Shown piece by piece: positions 25,807 to 33,521 of a stretch of DNA of 64,000 bases. Within the stretch, counting starts at the first letter, position 1. Every line of letters begins with the position of its first letter. The position numbers were made by a program, and so were the translations under genes. The DNA lies in the NCBI RefSeq assembly GCF_002153605.1, contig NZ_JOPG01000013.1, forward strand, positions 44,976 through 108,975, written 5' to 3'. Under the pieces are notes generated by a model that was not told the origin of the DNA, did not search any database, and worked only from the letters and a program-made list of their open reading frames with translations. Source of the DNA: Acetobacter malorum (GTDB taxonomy: Bacteria > Pseudomonadota > Alphaproteobacteria > Acetobacterales > Acetobacteraceae).

Positions 25807-27162
25807 TTACATGCTGATGACGTAAAACAGCGTCGCTGCAATAGCGATGGTAATGGGCAGGGTGAAGATCCATGCCAGAGCAATTTTGGTCAGCATCTTC
25901 GGGTTGATGCCACTGCCAGAGCCAAGCATGGTCCCGGCAATGCCAGCCGTGATGATGTGCGTGGTGGAAACCGGCAGACCGGTATAACCCGCCGTGGCAA
26001 TCAGGCCCGCTCCCACCAGTTCGGCAGATGCACCCTGTGCGGGGGTCAGGTGGGTATTGCCAATCTTCTCACCCAGCGTGTGCACAATCCGCTTATAGCC
26101 GATCATGGTGCCAAGGCCGAGGCACAGGGCGCTGAGCAGACGCACCCACCAGGGGGCGTATTCTACGGTCGGGCGCAAAATGCCGCTGATGTCTTTGGCA
26201 CTTTTCTTGTCCGCGGCAGATGCCTCGGTGCTGGAAGACACAGACTTCAGGCCAGCCAGAACTTCATAAATATCCGCGCGCAGCTGAGAAGCGACGACGT
26301 TGCTCGGGTCAGTCGTCTGCAGGCGTGCGACGGAGGCCAGTGCTTCTTCACGCAGGCCGTCATGGTCATACTGTTGCAGCAGCGGGGCTGCGATCACCGC
26401 CTGCGGAGCGATCTGCGGAATGTGGGAACCAGCGTTCGGGCTGAGTGCGAACGTGGCGGGCAGGATGCCGATAATGGTCAGCATGATCAGGCCGATGCTC
26501 TTCTGACCATCGTTGCTGCCGTGAGAGAAGCTGACGCCCGTGCAGGTGAGGATCAGCAGGCCGCGCACCCAGCCGTGCGGGGGCTTTTCACCCTGCGGCG
26601 GCTGATAGAGTTCCGGGTCCTTCACCACATGCTTCATGATGAAATAGAGGCCACCCGCGCCAACCAGACCAAGGATGGGGGAAATGGCCAGTGCGCGCAG
26701 CACTTTCCAGATCTGGGACCAGTCCACACTGTTGCCCAGCCCGCGTGTGTGCAGGAAGGCATCGCCAATGGCCACGCCAATCAGCGCGCCAATGACGCAG
26801 TGAGAGCTGGAGTTGGGGATACCGAACCACCAGGTCACCAGGTTCCATGCCAGCGCGGTGCCGAACAGAGAGATCAGCATCGGGATGGCCGGGTCTCCGT
26901 TGGGGGGAGACAGCACGTCCGCCGGCAGCAGCTCCACCAGCCCGTAGGCAACGCTGATGCCCCCGGCCAGCACGCCGACAAAGTTCATCAGGCCGGACCA
27001 GATGACGGCTACGCGCGGCTTGAGGGAGTGAGTGTAGATAACCGTGGCCACGGCATTGGCCGTGTCATGAAAACCGTTAACAAATTCAAAAACGCAGACC
27101 AGCAGAAAGCAGGTGGTCAGCGCCAGGATGGAAAGCACCGAATACGGAGCAAAATGAAGCAT
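25807..27162 (-). CDS. Low-affinity inorganic phosphate transporter (Pit family)
   Basis: 451 residues from ATG 27162 (11 codons inside the longest frame; the earlier ATG has no site). About 10 membrane segments with the PHO-4 duplicated signature: EFVNGFHDTANAVATVIYT near the N-terminus and GLPVSTTHIITAGIAGTMLGSG near the C-terminus. A cytoplasmic segment of about 90 residues (about 265-355) lies in the middle, as in PitA. Moves phosphate with divalent metal and protons across the inner membrane. Single gene by spacing; no PhoU/DUF47 partner is adjacent. Confidence 0.92.
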   Translation of the reverse strand: MLHFAPYSVLSILALTTCFLLVCVFEFVNGFHDTANAVATVIYTHSLKPRVAVIWSGLMNFVGVLAGGISVAYGLVELLPADVLSPPNGDPAIPMLISLFGTALAWNLVTWWFGIPNSSSHCVIGALIGVAIGDAFLHTRGLGNSVDWSQIWKVLRALAISPILGLVGAGGLYFIMKHVVKDPELYQPPQGEKPPHGWVRGLLILTCTGVSFSHGSNDGQKSIGLIMLTIIGILPATFALSPNAGSHIPQIAPQAVIAAPLLQQYDHDGLREEALASVARLQTTDPSNVVASQLRADIYEVLAGLKSVSSSTEASAADKKSAKDISGILRPTVEYAPWWVRLLSALCLGLGTMIGYKRIVHTLGEKIGNTHLTPAQGASAELVGAGLIATAGYTGLPVSTTHIITAGIAGTMLGSGSGINPKMLTKIALAWIFTLPITIAIAATLFYVISM

Positions 27163-27393
27163 GGGAACCAGTACCTGTGTTGCACTGCCTCGCATTAAGA
27201 CCAGTTTTATAGTTTTTTCATCGCCTCAACAGCGAAATTCATAAAACCTTAACTGATCCTGCTTTGTCTTTTTCTTGCGGCCAACTGGGAACGACCTGCC
27301 TTACGCACTCTGCCAAAGCAGTACAGATCCGAAACTTTCCAAGCAATTTTCGGGGCTTAGGAAAACCGGCAAGACCAGCCCCTCCGGCTCCGT

Positions 27394-28452
27394 TCAGAGC
27401 AGACGGGTGAACTTCAGCAGAACCCAGGTGCCCAGCATGATGGCAAAGCAGAGGCCGCCCGCTTCCACCGTGCCCCATGAGCCATCCGTGAGGAACATGC
27501 CGCCGGTGTTCATACCGAAAAAGCCGGTAACAAACGTGGCAGGCAGCATCAACGTCGTGCCGACGGAGACGATATACAGGCGATGGTTGGTTTCTTCCGC
27601 CTGATTGGACGTCAGCTCGTCCTGCAAAGAGCGCGCGCGGTCCTGCAACGCCAGAAGGTCATCCAGTGCGGCGTGAACCTGACGGTGAGACCGGTCACGC
27701 AGGTCATCCTCTGCCCATTCCGGCAGTTCCATCTCTTCATCTTTGAAAATACGGTCCACCGGGGCCAGCACGCGACGCAGTTCTGTAGAACGACGGCGCA
27801 CAAGGCCGAGCAGACCGCTCATGCGGCCCAGATCGGTGTCCCGGTCCAGCATCAGCAGGACATCTTCCGCACGGTCCAGCTGGTCATCCAGCCGCGCGAA
27901 GTCCCGCCGCAGGGTATCGGCAAATTCCAGCAGCGCACGGTCCACCAGATTAGCGGGGGAACGCGGCACCAGCCCGCGCCGGAGTTCATGAAACACCACG
28001 CCAAGGGCGGGAATCGGGTGGCGGCGGGTGGTGATCAGCAAATCCGGCTCAAGCGCGAACCGCCATGTGCTGACGTTACGGTCATCATCCGTCGTTGTGT
28101 CATCAAAGGCAGGCAGCGCGCCAAACACCGTCTCGTCTTCACTATCCAGACGGATGCTGCGCTCAAGATTGGTGAGCACCTGCCGCACTTCTTCCGGCAG
28201 GGAGGGAATGCTTTCAATCTGGGTGCGGGAAAGTGTGTGGACAATATCAAAGTGGAACCACGCCCACCCGTCCGTATTGGCCAGTTCCGGCGGAAAAGCG
28301 CCGGTAAGCAGGCGTTGAGTCACAACGTCCCGCTCAAGCTCCACCGGCTCATGCCCCGGGCGGCAGAAAATGGCCCAGATCAGACCATCACGCAGCAATG
28401 TGCCGCCTTCCGAGATTGACTCAGGTAAAGTGGAGGAGGCTTTTCCGGCCAT
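27394..28452 (-). CDS. CorA-family divalent cation transporter, ZntB-like
   Basis: 352 residues. ATG 28452 is chosen over the GTG just before it because GGGAG lies 7 nt upstream. A large soluble N-terminal domain and long stalk helices (LVDRALLEFADTLRRDFARLDDQLDRAED) lead to two C-terminal membrane helices. The pore motif GMNTGG follows the first (LPATFVTGFFGMNTGG). This matches the ZntB branch of CorA proteins, pentameric channels or transporters for Zn2+ or other divalent ions. Ion choice is not certain from the sequence. Confidence 0.88.
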   Translation of the reverse strand: MAGKASSTLPESISEGGTLLRDGLIWAIFCRPGHEPVELERDVVTQRLLTGAFPPELANTDGWAWFHFDIVHTLSRTQIESIPSLPEEVRQVLTNLERSIRLDSEDETVFGALPAFDDTTTDDDRNVSTWRFALEPDLLITTRRHPIPALGVVFHELRRGLVPRSPANLVDRALLEFADTLRRDFARLDDQLDRAEDVLLMLDRDTDLGRMSGLLGLVRRRSTELRRVLAPVDRIFKDEEMELPEWAEDDLRDRSHRQVHAALDDLLALQDRARSLQDELTSNQAEETNHRLYIVSVGTTLMLPATFVTGFFGMNTGGMFLTDGSWGTVEAGGLCFAIMLGTWVLLKFTRLL

Positions 28453-28600
28453 CACTGAACTCCCTGTTTCCCGAAAGGGCGATCGTTGCCTGTCCCGTAA
28501 GGAAGCGCACTGTCCACGACCGGTCGCCGCAAACTGGTCCGCTTCATATCACAGCAGGCTTACGGGACCAAGGCTCCCTTATTTTTGCGGTATGTTGACC

Positions 28601-28876
28601 TCAGCGCGGGCGCACGGGGCGGGCCGGACGACGGGCATCCCCGCCCGCACGGGCACCGGCTGCGGCAGGCTTACGGGCCGGTTTGAGCGCCGGGGCAGCC
28701 TTAATTTCCGCTTCAAGCTGGGCAATCCGCTTCCGCACGCTCTCCTTGAGGGCGGGAGAGGTGTGGGATTTCATGGCGGCCAGCGTTTCCTTCAGGTCGC
28801 GCAGCTGTTTCTGCTTTTCCGGCAGGCTGCGGCGGATGGGCTGGTTGTCTGACATTTGACCATGAAAGGCACGCAT
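28601..28876 (-). CDS. Small basic hypothetical protein, 91 aa
   Basis: Start ATG 28876 has GGGAG 8 nt upstream; the next ATG (28855) has none. The first 65 residues are helical and charged, with heptad-like spacing (PEKQKQLRDLKETLAAMKS, ESVRKRIAQLEAEIKAA), suggesting a coiled coil. The last 28 residues are almost only Ala, Pro, Arg, Lys and Gly (ARKPAAAGARAGGDARRPAR). I do not recognise the family. A nucleic-acid or ribosome-binding tail is a guess from charge alone. Single gene between the CorA-like transporter and hisC, all on the minus strand. Confidence 0.7.
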   Translation of the reverse strand: MRAFHGQMSDNQPIRRSLPEKQKQLRDLKETLAAMKSHTSPALKESVRKRIAQLEAEIKAAPALKPARKPAAAGARAGGDARRPARPVRPR

Positions 28877-29050
28877 GGGTTTACTCCCTTGTTTATTGTA
28901 ACAGCCCTTCAGCAGCCACAGGCTGCCAGAGCACACAGACACACGCCCGCCTCCGGACAAAGCCGGACAGGCGGGGAAAACACCGTTTTTTTATGTAGAG
29001 TACGCACAAATACCCATCTGGCAGGCTCAAGACCTGCCCGAACGCCGTAT

Positions 29051-30118
29051 TCAGCGGTTGCGGAGGAGAATCTCCCGCAGGGCAGAGAGCAGCATCTCGC
29101 ACTGCTGGTCTGTTCCAACCGTGATCCGCAGCCACGAGGATGTGCGCACACCGCGCAGATGCCGGACGATAATGGCGCGCTCCCGCAGGTCCGCCGCCAG
29201 TTCCGCGGCATCGCGGTCAGCATGGTGAACATAGACAAAATTAGCCTGTGAAGGCAAGACCTTGAAGCCCAGTTCAGCCAGTTTGGCAGACAGGATTTTG
29301 CGGGTGGTGATCACCTTTTCCACGCTGTTCAGAAACCAGCCTTCATCTTCCACCGCAGCGGTGGCCCCGGCCTGCGCAATGCGGTCCAGCGGGTAGGAAT
29401 TAAAGCTGTCCTTGACCCGCGTCAGCCCTTCAATCAGCTCGGGCTGGGCAAAGGCAAAGCCCACCCGTGCCCCGGCCAGCGCGCGGGATTTGGAGAAGGT
29501 CTGTACCACCAGCAGGTTCGGATAGTCCTTCACCAGTGCCACGGCGCTTTCCGCGCCAAAATCCACATAGGCTTCATCCACCAGCACCACGCGGTCCGGG
29601 TGCATTTCAAGCAGGCGGCGGACATCATTCAGGTCCAGCGCGATGCCGGTTGGTGCATTGGGGTTGGCCAGCACCACGCCGCTGCATGGGCCGCCATAAT
29701 CGGCCACATCAATACCCATCTCGTCATTCAGCGGCACAAGGCGATACGGCAGATCATACAGGCCGCAATAGACCTTGTAGAAACTGTAGGTGACATCCGC
29801 GAACAGGATCGGCTCGCCATGCGCAAAGAAGGCCTGAAAAGCGTGGGCCAGCACTTCATCCGAGCCATTGCCGACAAACACGTTTTCCGCCTTCAGCCCG
29901 ACGCGCTCACCCAGCACGGTGCGCAGGCGGGTGGCTTCCGGGTCCGGATACAGGCGCATGCTGTCATCCGCAGCGGCCTTCATGGCCTCCAGCGCACGGG
30001 GGGACGGCCCGTAGGGGGATTCATTGGTGTTCAGCTTGATCAGGTCGGCCATTTTGGGCTGCTCGCCCGGCACATACGGCGTCAGGCGGTGAACAAGAGG
30101 ACTCCAGAAACGGCTCAT
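29051..30118 (-). CDS. hisC: Histidinol-phosphate aminotransferase
   Basis: 355 residues, class I/II PLP aminotransferase; converts imidazole-acetol phosphate and glutamate to histidinol phosphate. Visible: [14 protein letters not shown] at the N-terminus, [22 protein letters not shown], the DEAYVDFG motif and the PLP lysine Lys210 in [16 protein letters not shown]. HisC-type enzymes in alphaproteobacteria may also serve aromatic amino acids. It stands apart from other his genes; no histidine-pathway neighbour is present. Confidence 0.92.
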   Translation of the reverse strand: MSRFWSPLVHRLTPYVPGEQPKMADLIKLNTNESPYGPSPRALEAMKAAADDSMRLYPDPEATRLRTVLGERVGLKAENVFVGNGSDEVLAHAFQAFFAHGEPILFADVTYSFYKVYCGLYDLPYRLVPLNDEMGIDVADYGGPCSGVVLANPNAPTGIALDLNDVRRLLEMHPDRVVLVDEAYVDFGAESAVALVKDYPNLLVVQTFSKSRALAGARVGFAFAQPELIEGLTRVKDSFNSYPLDRIAQAGATAAVEDEGWFLNSVEKVITTRKILSAKLAELGFKVLPSQANFVYVHHADRDAAELAADLRERAIIVRHLRGVRTSSWLRITVGTDQQCEMLLSALREILLRNR

Positions 30119-30133
30119 GGCTGAAACATCCGC

Positions 30134-30167
30134 AAAAAGAAAAGGCAGCCCCCGAATGGACTGCCTT
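30134..30167 (-). terminator. Terminator of the ankyrin gene
   Basis: On the minus strand AAGGCAG (30167-30161) pairs with CTGCCTT (30148-30142), followed by TTCTTTTT. It lies 43 nt after the ankyrin stop and before hisC. Confidence 0.7.
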
Positions 30168-30210
30168 CACCCCTAAACGATGCGTTTCCGCCTGAAAAGC
30201 CTGAGAGGCT

Positions 30211-30786
30211 TCAAGCCTGCCCGGCTTCCTGCGCCTTGATCAGCGCGACCAGCGCGGCATTGCCCTGCCGCTGAGCCAGATCGAGCGCATTCAGGCCCTC
30301 ACCATCACGGTGGGTGGGGCTGGCCCCGGCTTTCAGCAGCAGCTTTGCCATATCATCACGCCCGAACATGACGGCAAACATCAGCGGCGTGCGGCCCACA
30401 GCGTTCGGCACATCGACCTTTGCACCGGCGTCCAGCAGCAGGCGGCCAATAGGCAGAAAACCTTTAAACGCCACGCCGGCCAGCGCCGTAGCGCCTTTTT
30501 CATCCTGCAAATCAGGCTTGGCCCCACGCGCCAGCAACGTGCTGACGGCTTCCAGATGGCCATTATAGGAAGCCAGAATCAGCGGGGTGTAGCCTTTTTC
30601 CGCCCGCAGGTTGGGGTCCATCCCCGCGTCCAGAAAGCTGGAAAGCAGGTCAGCCTCCCCTTCCCGCGCCGCGTTGATGAACAGGGCTTCCACCTGTTCC
30701 TGCGTAAAGTCACCAAAGAGCCCAGGTCCGGCCCCCGGGGTCTGCGTGCCCTGAGAACGCGGGTCCTGAGAAGAAACCTGTGTCAT
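30211..30786 (-). CDS. Ankyrin-repeat protein
   Basis: 191 residues, no signal peptide or membrane segment. After about 35 leader residues there are four to five ankyrin repeats, seen in NAAREGEADLLSSFLDAGMDPN, KGYTPLILASYNGHLEAVSTLLARGA, KGATALAGVAFKGFLPIGRLLLDAGA, VGRTPLMFAVMFGRDDMAKLLLKAGA and GEGLNALDLAQRQGN. Ankyrin stacks bind other proteins; in bacteria small cytoplasmic ones occur beside catalase or metabolic genes. The partner is unknown. Not in an operon (terminator downstream). Confidence 0.9.
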   Translation of the reverse strand: MTQVSSQDPRSQGTQTPGAGPGLFGDFTQEQVEALFINAAREGEADLLSSFLDAGMDPNLRAEKGYTPLILASYNGHLEAVSTLLARGAKPDLQDEKGATALAGVAFKGFLPIGRLLLDAGAKVDVPNAVGRTPLMFAVMFGRDDMAKLLLKAGASPTHRDGEGLNALDLAQRQGNAALVALIKAQEAGQA

Positions 30787-31035
30787 GCTCGACCTCCGGA
30801 AAAATTCTTACACATTAAAATGCAGCGTCTGCCACCCTCTATACTGCAAACGCCCCACCCTGTGCACCGTTTCCTGACCATGGCGGGGCTGACCTGCCGG
30901 ACGCTGGCAACAGAGCACACCACCCCCGAAGGCAGATGGGGGAGAGCAAACCGCCTCTTTCTGCTGCCTCACGCGCAAGTGATAGAACGCGCAAAAGCAA
31001 CGCCTTGTGATCGTCCGCCTGCAAAAAACGGGAGA

Positions 31036-31083
31036 AAAACCGGCTTTAACAGCTGCATTTCTGGAGGAAGAAAAGCCGGTTTT
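31036..31083. repeat. 12-bp inverted repeat upstream of tkt
   Basis: AAAACCGGCTTT (31036-31047) and AAAGCCGGTTTT (31072-31083) are exact complements with 24 nt between. Terminator-like on both strands, but no gene reads into it from either side within 240 bp. Confidence 0.7.
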
Positions 31084-31241
31084 ACGCTGCGGGACAGTCT
31101 CAATAATGAGATTCAACTCTGCACCAACGCAGCCACCACCCGCCATGCTGCGTTGGCTGTTCAGTCATCTGCCATCCGGGCGGCAAGGAAGAGGCAAAGT
31201 CTCGCACCTGCTCTCTTGCCCAATAACGCCGGACCGTGTGA

Positions 31242-31251
31242 TTGTGCACAA
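31242..31251. promoter_or_regulatory. Candidate operator, perfect palindrome upstream of tkt
   Basis: TTGTGCACAA is a perfect 10-bp palindrome 81 bp upstream of the tkt start. It is of the kind bound by dimeric repressors. Single copy; function is inference. Confidence 0.3.
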
Positions 31252-31332
31252 CCCTGATCTCTGCCGGGCTGCTCCGGTGCGTGGTCTCACCGGGCCAAAA
31301 CAAAAAACGTCCACTCTGAAGGATAGGTTAGC

Positions 31333-33435
31333 ATGCGTGCCTCTTTTCCCACCCCTCTTCGCGCACCGAACGGTTTGGAAGCCGGGGGGACGGCCAACCT
31401 CGATAACCTGTGCATCAACACCATCCGCACGCTCTCCATGGATGGGGTTCAGAAAGCCAATTCCGGCCACCCCGGCACTGCTATGGCGCTGGCTCCGGTG
31501 GCCTATACCCTGTGGCAGGACGTTCTGAACTACGACCCGGCAGATCCGCTCTGGCCCAACCGGGACCGCTTTGTGCTGTCCATCGGCCATGCCTCCATGC
31601 TTATCTATTCGCTGATCTACCTTGCCGGTGTCCGGCAGGTGAAGAACGGCAAGGTGACCAATGAGCCGTCCCTGACGATTGCCGACCTTGAGCAGTTCCG
31701 TCAGCTCGATTCCAAAACCCCCGGCCACCCGGAATACGGCCACACCACCGGCGTTGAGACGACCACCGGCCCGCTCGGGCAGGGCTGTGGTAACTCCGTC
31801 GGCATGGCAATGGCGGAAAAATGGCTCGCCGCACGCTTCAACAAGCCGGGCTTTGAGCTGTTCAACCACCATGTCTATACGCTGTGTGGCGATGGCGACA
31901 TGATGGAAGGCATCTCCAGCGAGGCCGCCTCCACCGCAGGGCACCTCAAGCTGGGCAATCTGGTGTGGATGTATGATGCCAACCGCATCTCCATTGAAGG
32001 CTCCACCGACATTGCGCTGACAGAAGATGTCGCCGCCCGCTTTGCCGCCTATGGCTGGCAGGTGCTGGTGCTGAAGGACGCGAACGATACCGCCGCCCTG
32101 AAGGACCTTCTGGCGCAGGCCAAAGCCGAGACGGAACGCCCCACCTTTATTCTGGTCCATTCCGTGATTGCATGGGGTGCGCCGCACAAGGCAGGCACCG
32201 CCGCAGCCCACGGTGAACCGCTGGGTGTGGAAGAAATCCGCGAGACCAAAAAGGCCTATGGCTGGCCGGAAGACCAGAGCTTCTATGTGCCGGACGGCGT
32301 GCAGGCCCACATGCAGGACGGCATGGGCGCACGCGGCGCCAAAGCCCGCGCGGCGTGGGAAAAGCTGTTTGCCGAGTATCACACAGCCCACCCGGAACTG
32401 GCGGCTGAACTGGACGCCATCCTGAATGGCAAGCTGCCGGAAGGCTGGGATGCGCAGATCCCGGTTTATGAAACCAGCGAGAAAGGCATTGCCTCCCGCG
32501 CCAGCTCTGGTGAAGTGCTGAACGCTGTTGCGGGCCGCCTGCCCTGGCTGCTGGGTGGCTCGGCTGACCTTGCCCCCTCCACCAAAACGCTGCTGAAGGG
32601 TGAAGAAAGCTTCCAGCCTGCCGCATGGAATGGCTCCTACGCAGGCCGCAACGTCCACTTTGGTGTGCGTGAGCACGCCATGGGCGCGATTGTGAACGGC
32701 ATGGCCCTGTATGGCCTGCGCCCCTTCTGCGCCGGGTTCCTGATCTTCTCCGATTACATGAAGGCCCCCATCCGGCTTTCTGCCCTGATGCACCTGCCGG
32801 TGACCTACATCTTCACGCATGATTCCATCGGCGTGGGGGAAGACGGGCCGACGCATCAGCCTATCGAACAGCTGGTGCAGCTGCGCGCCACACCGGGCAT
32901 GACCATCTTCCGCCCCGGTGATGCGAACGAAGTGGCCGAAGTCTGGCGCTACCTGATTGCCAAGCAGGATGGCCCGGTGGCACTGGCCCTCAGCCGCCAG
33001 AACCTGCCCACGCTGGACCGCACCCGCTTTGCTCCGGCCTCGGGCGCGGCAAAAGGCGGCTATATTCTGGCCGACAGCAAGGAAACGCCGAAGGTGATCC
33101 TGATTGCCTCCGGGAGTGAACTGGCTCTGGCTGTCTCCGCGTATGAAGCCCTGACAAAAGACGGCATTCCGGCCCGCGTGGTCTCCCTGCCGAGCTGGGA
33201 AGTGTTTGAAGCACAGCCACAATCTTACCGTGATACGGTGCTACCGCCTTCCATCACAGGCCGCGTGACGATTGAAGCGGCCTCCCCCATCGGCTGGGAT
33301 CGCTATGCCGGCCCGACGGGTGAAATTATTGCCATGCGCGGCTTTGGGGCATCTGCTCCGGCTGGCCAGCTGGCAAAGAAATTCGGTTTTACACCGGAAG
33401 CCGTTCTGGAAGCAGCCCGCCGTCAGGCGCGCTGA
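31333..33435 (+). CDS. tkt: Transketolase
   Basis: 700 residues, TPP enzyme moving two-carbon units between sugar phosphates (pentose-phosphate pathway). ATG 31333 has AAGGATAGG upstream. N-terminal domain: NSGHPGTAMALAPVAYTLW, TTGPLGQGCGNSVGMAMAE and the TPP-binding GDGDMMEGISSEAAS from residue 186. Middle domain: GGSADLAPSTKT, FGVREHAMGAIVNGMALYG and the HDSIGVGEDGPTHQP signature. First gene of the operon tkt, tal-pgi, gnd, HAD, HAD, pgl, rpiA-gntK, all plus strand, over 10 kb. Acetic acid bacteria lacking phosphofructokinase route cytosolic sugar mainly this way. Confidence 0.97.
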   Translation: MRASFPTPLRAPNGLEAGGTANLDNLCINTIRTLSMDGVQKANSGHPGTAMALAPVAYTLWQDVLNYDPADPLWPNRDRFVLSIGHASMLIYSLIYLAGVRQVKNGKVTNEPSLTIADLEQFRQLDSKTPGHPEYGHTTGVETTTGPLGQGCGNSVGMAMAEKWLAARFNKPGFELFNHHVYTLCGDGDMMEGISSEAASTAGHLKLGNLVWMYDANRISIEGSTDIALTEDVAARFAAYGWQVLVLKDANDTAALKDLLAQAKAETERPTFILVHSVIAWGAPHKAGTAAAHGEPLGVEEIRETKKAYGWPEDQSFYVPDGVQAHMQDGMGARGAKARAAWEKLFAEYHTAHPELAAELDAILNGKLPEGWDAQIPVYETSEKGIASRASSGEVLNAVAGRLPWLLGGSADLAPSTKTLLKGEESFQPAAWNGSYAGRNVHFGVREHAMGAIVNGMALYGLRPFCAGFLIFSDYMKAPIRLSALMHLPVTYIFTHDSIGVGEDGPTHQPIEQLVQLRATPGMTIFRPGDANEVAEVWRYLIAKQDGPVALALSRQNLPTLDRTRFAPASGAAKGGYILADSKETPKVILIASGSELALAVSAYEALTKDGIPARVVSLPSWEVFEAQPQSYRDTVLPPSITGRVTIEAASPIGWDRYAGPTGEIIAMRGFGASAPAGQLAKKFGFTPEAVLEAARRQAR

Positions 33436-33467
33436 GGCCACGGCTTCATACGATAGTAGATGCTTCT

Positions 33468-33503
33468 ATGCCGCCCGGCTCAGTCTGAAGTGCCGGGCGG
33501 TAT
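33468..33503. other. Hairpin between tkt and tal-pgi
   Basis: ATGCCGCCCGGC (33468-33479) pairs with GCCGGGCGGTAT (33492-33503), 12 bp with one G-U, around a 12-nt loop. No T run follows; the AAAGGA ribosome-binding site of tal-pgi begins 4-5 nt after it. Probably an mRNA processing or stability element, or a partial terminator (inference). Confidence 0.65.
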
Positions 33504-33521
33504 GCAGAAAGGACGCCAAGC

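Larger units (their letters stand above)
30787..31332. other. Intergenic region upstream of the pentose-phosphate operon (546 bp)
   Basis: No credible gene on either strand. It should hold the promoter of tkt and the divergent promoter of the ankyrin gene. Two structured elements stand out, an inverted repeat at 31036-31083 and a palindrome at 31242-31251, described separately. Confidence 0.55.

Noticed and set aside
30310..31257. Plus-strand open frame over the ankyrin gene and the following gap
   Set aside because: Mostly opposite to ankyrin repeats; the part in the gap has biased, motif-free sequence.
31165..33222. Antisense open frame of 685 codons over tkt
   Set aside because: Same reason: the plus strand is a full transketolase with all TPP motifs.
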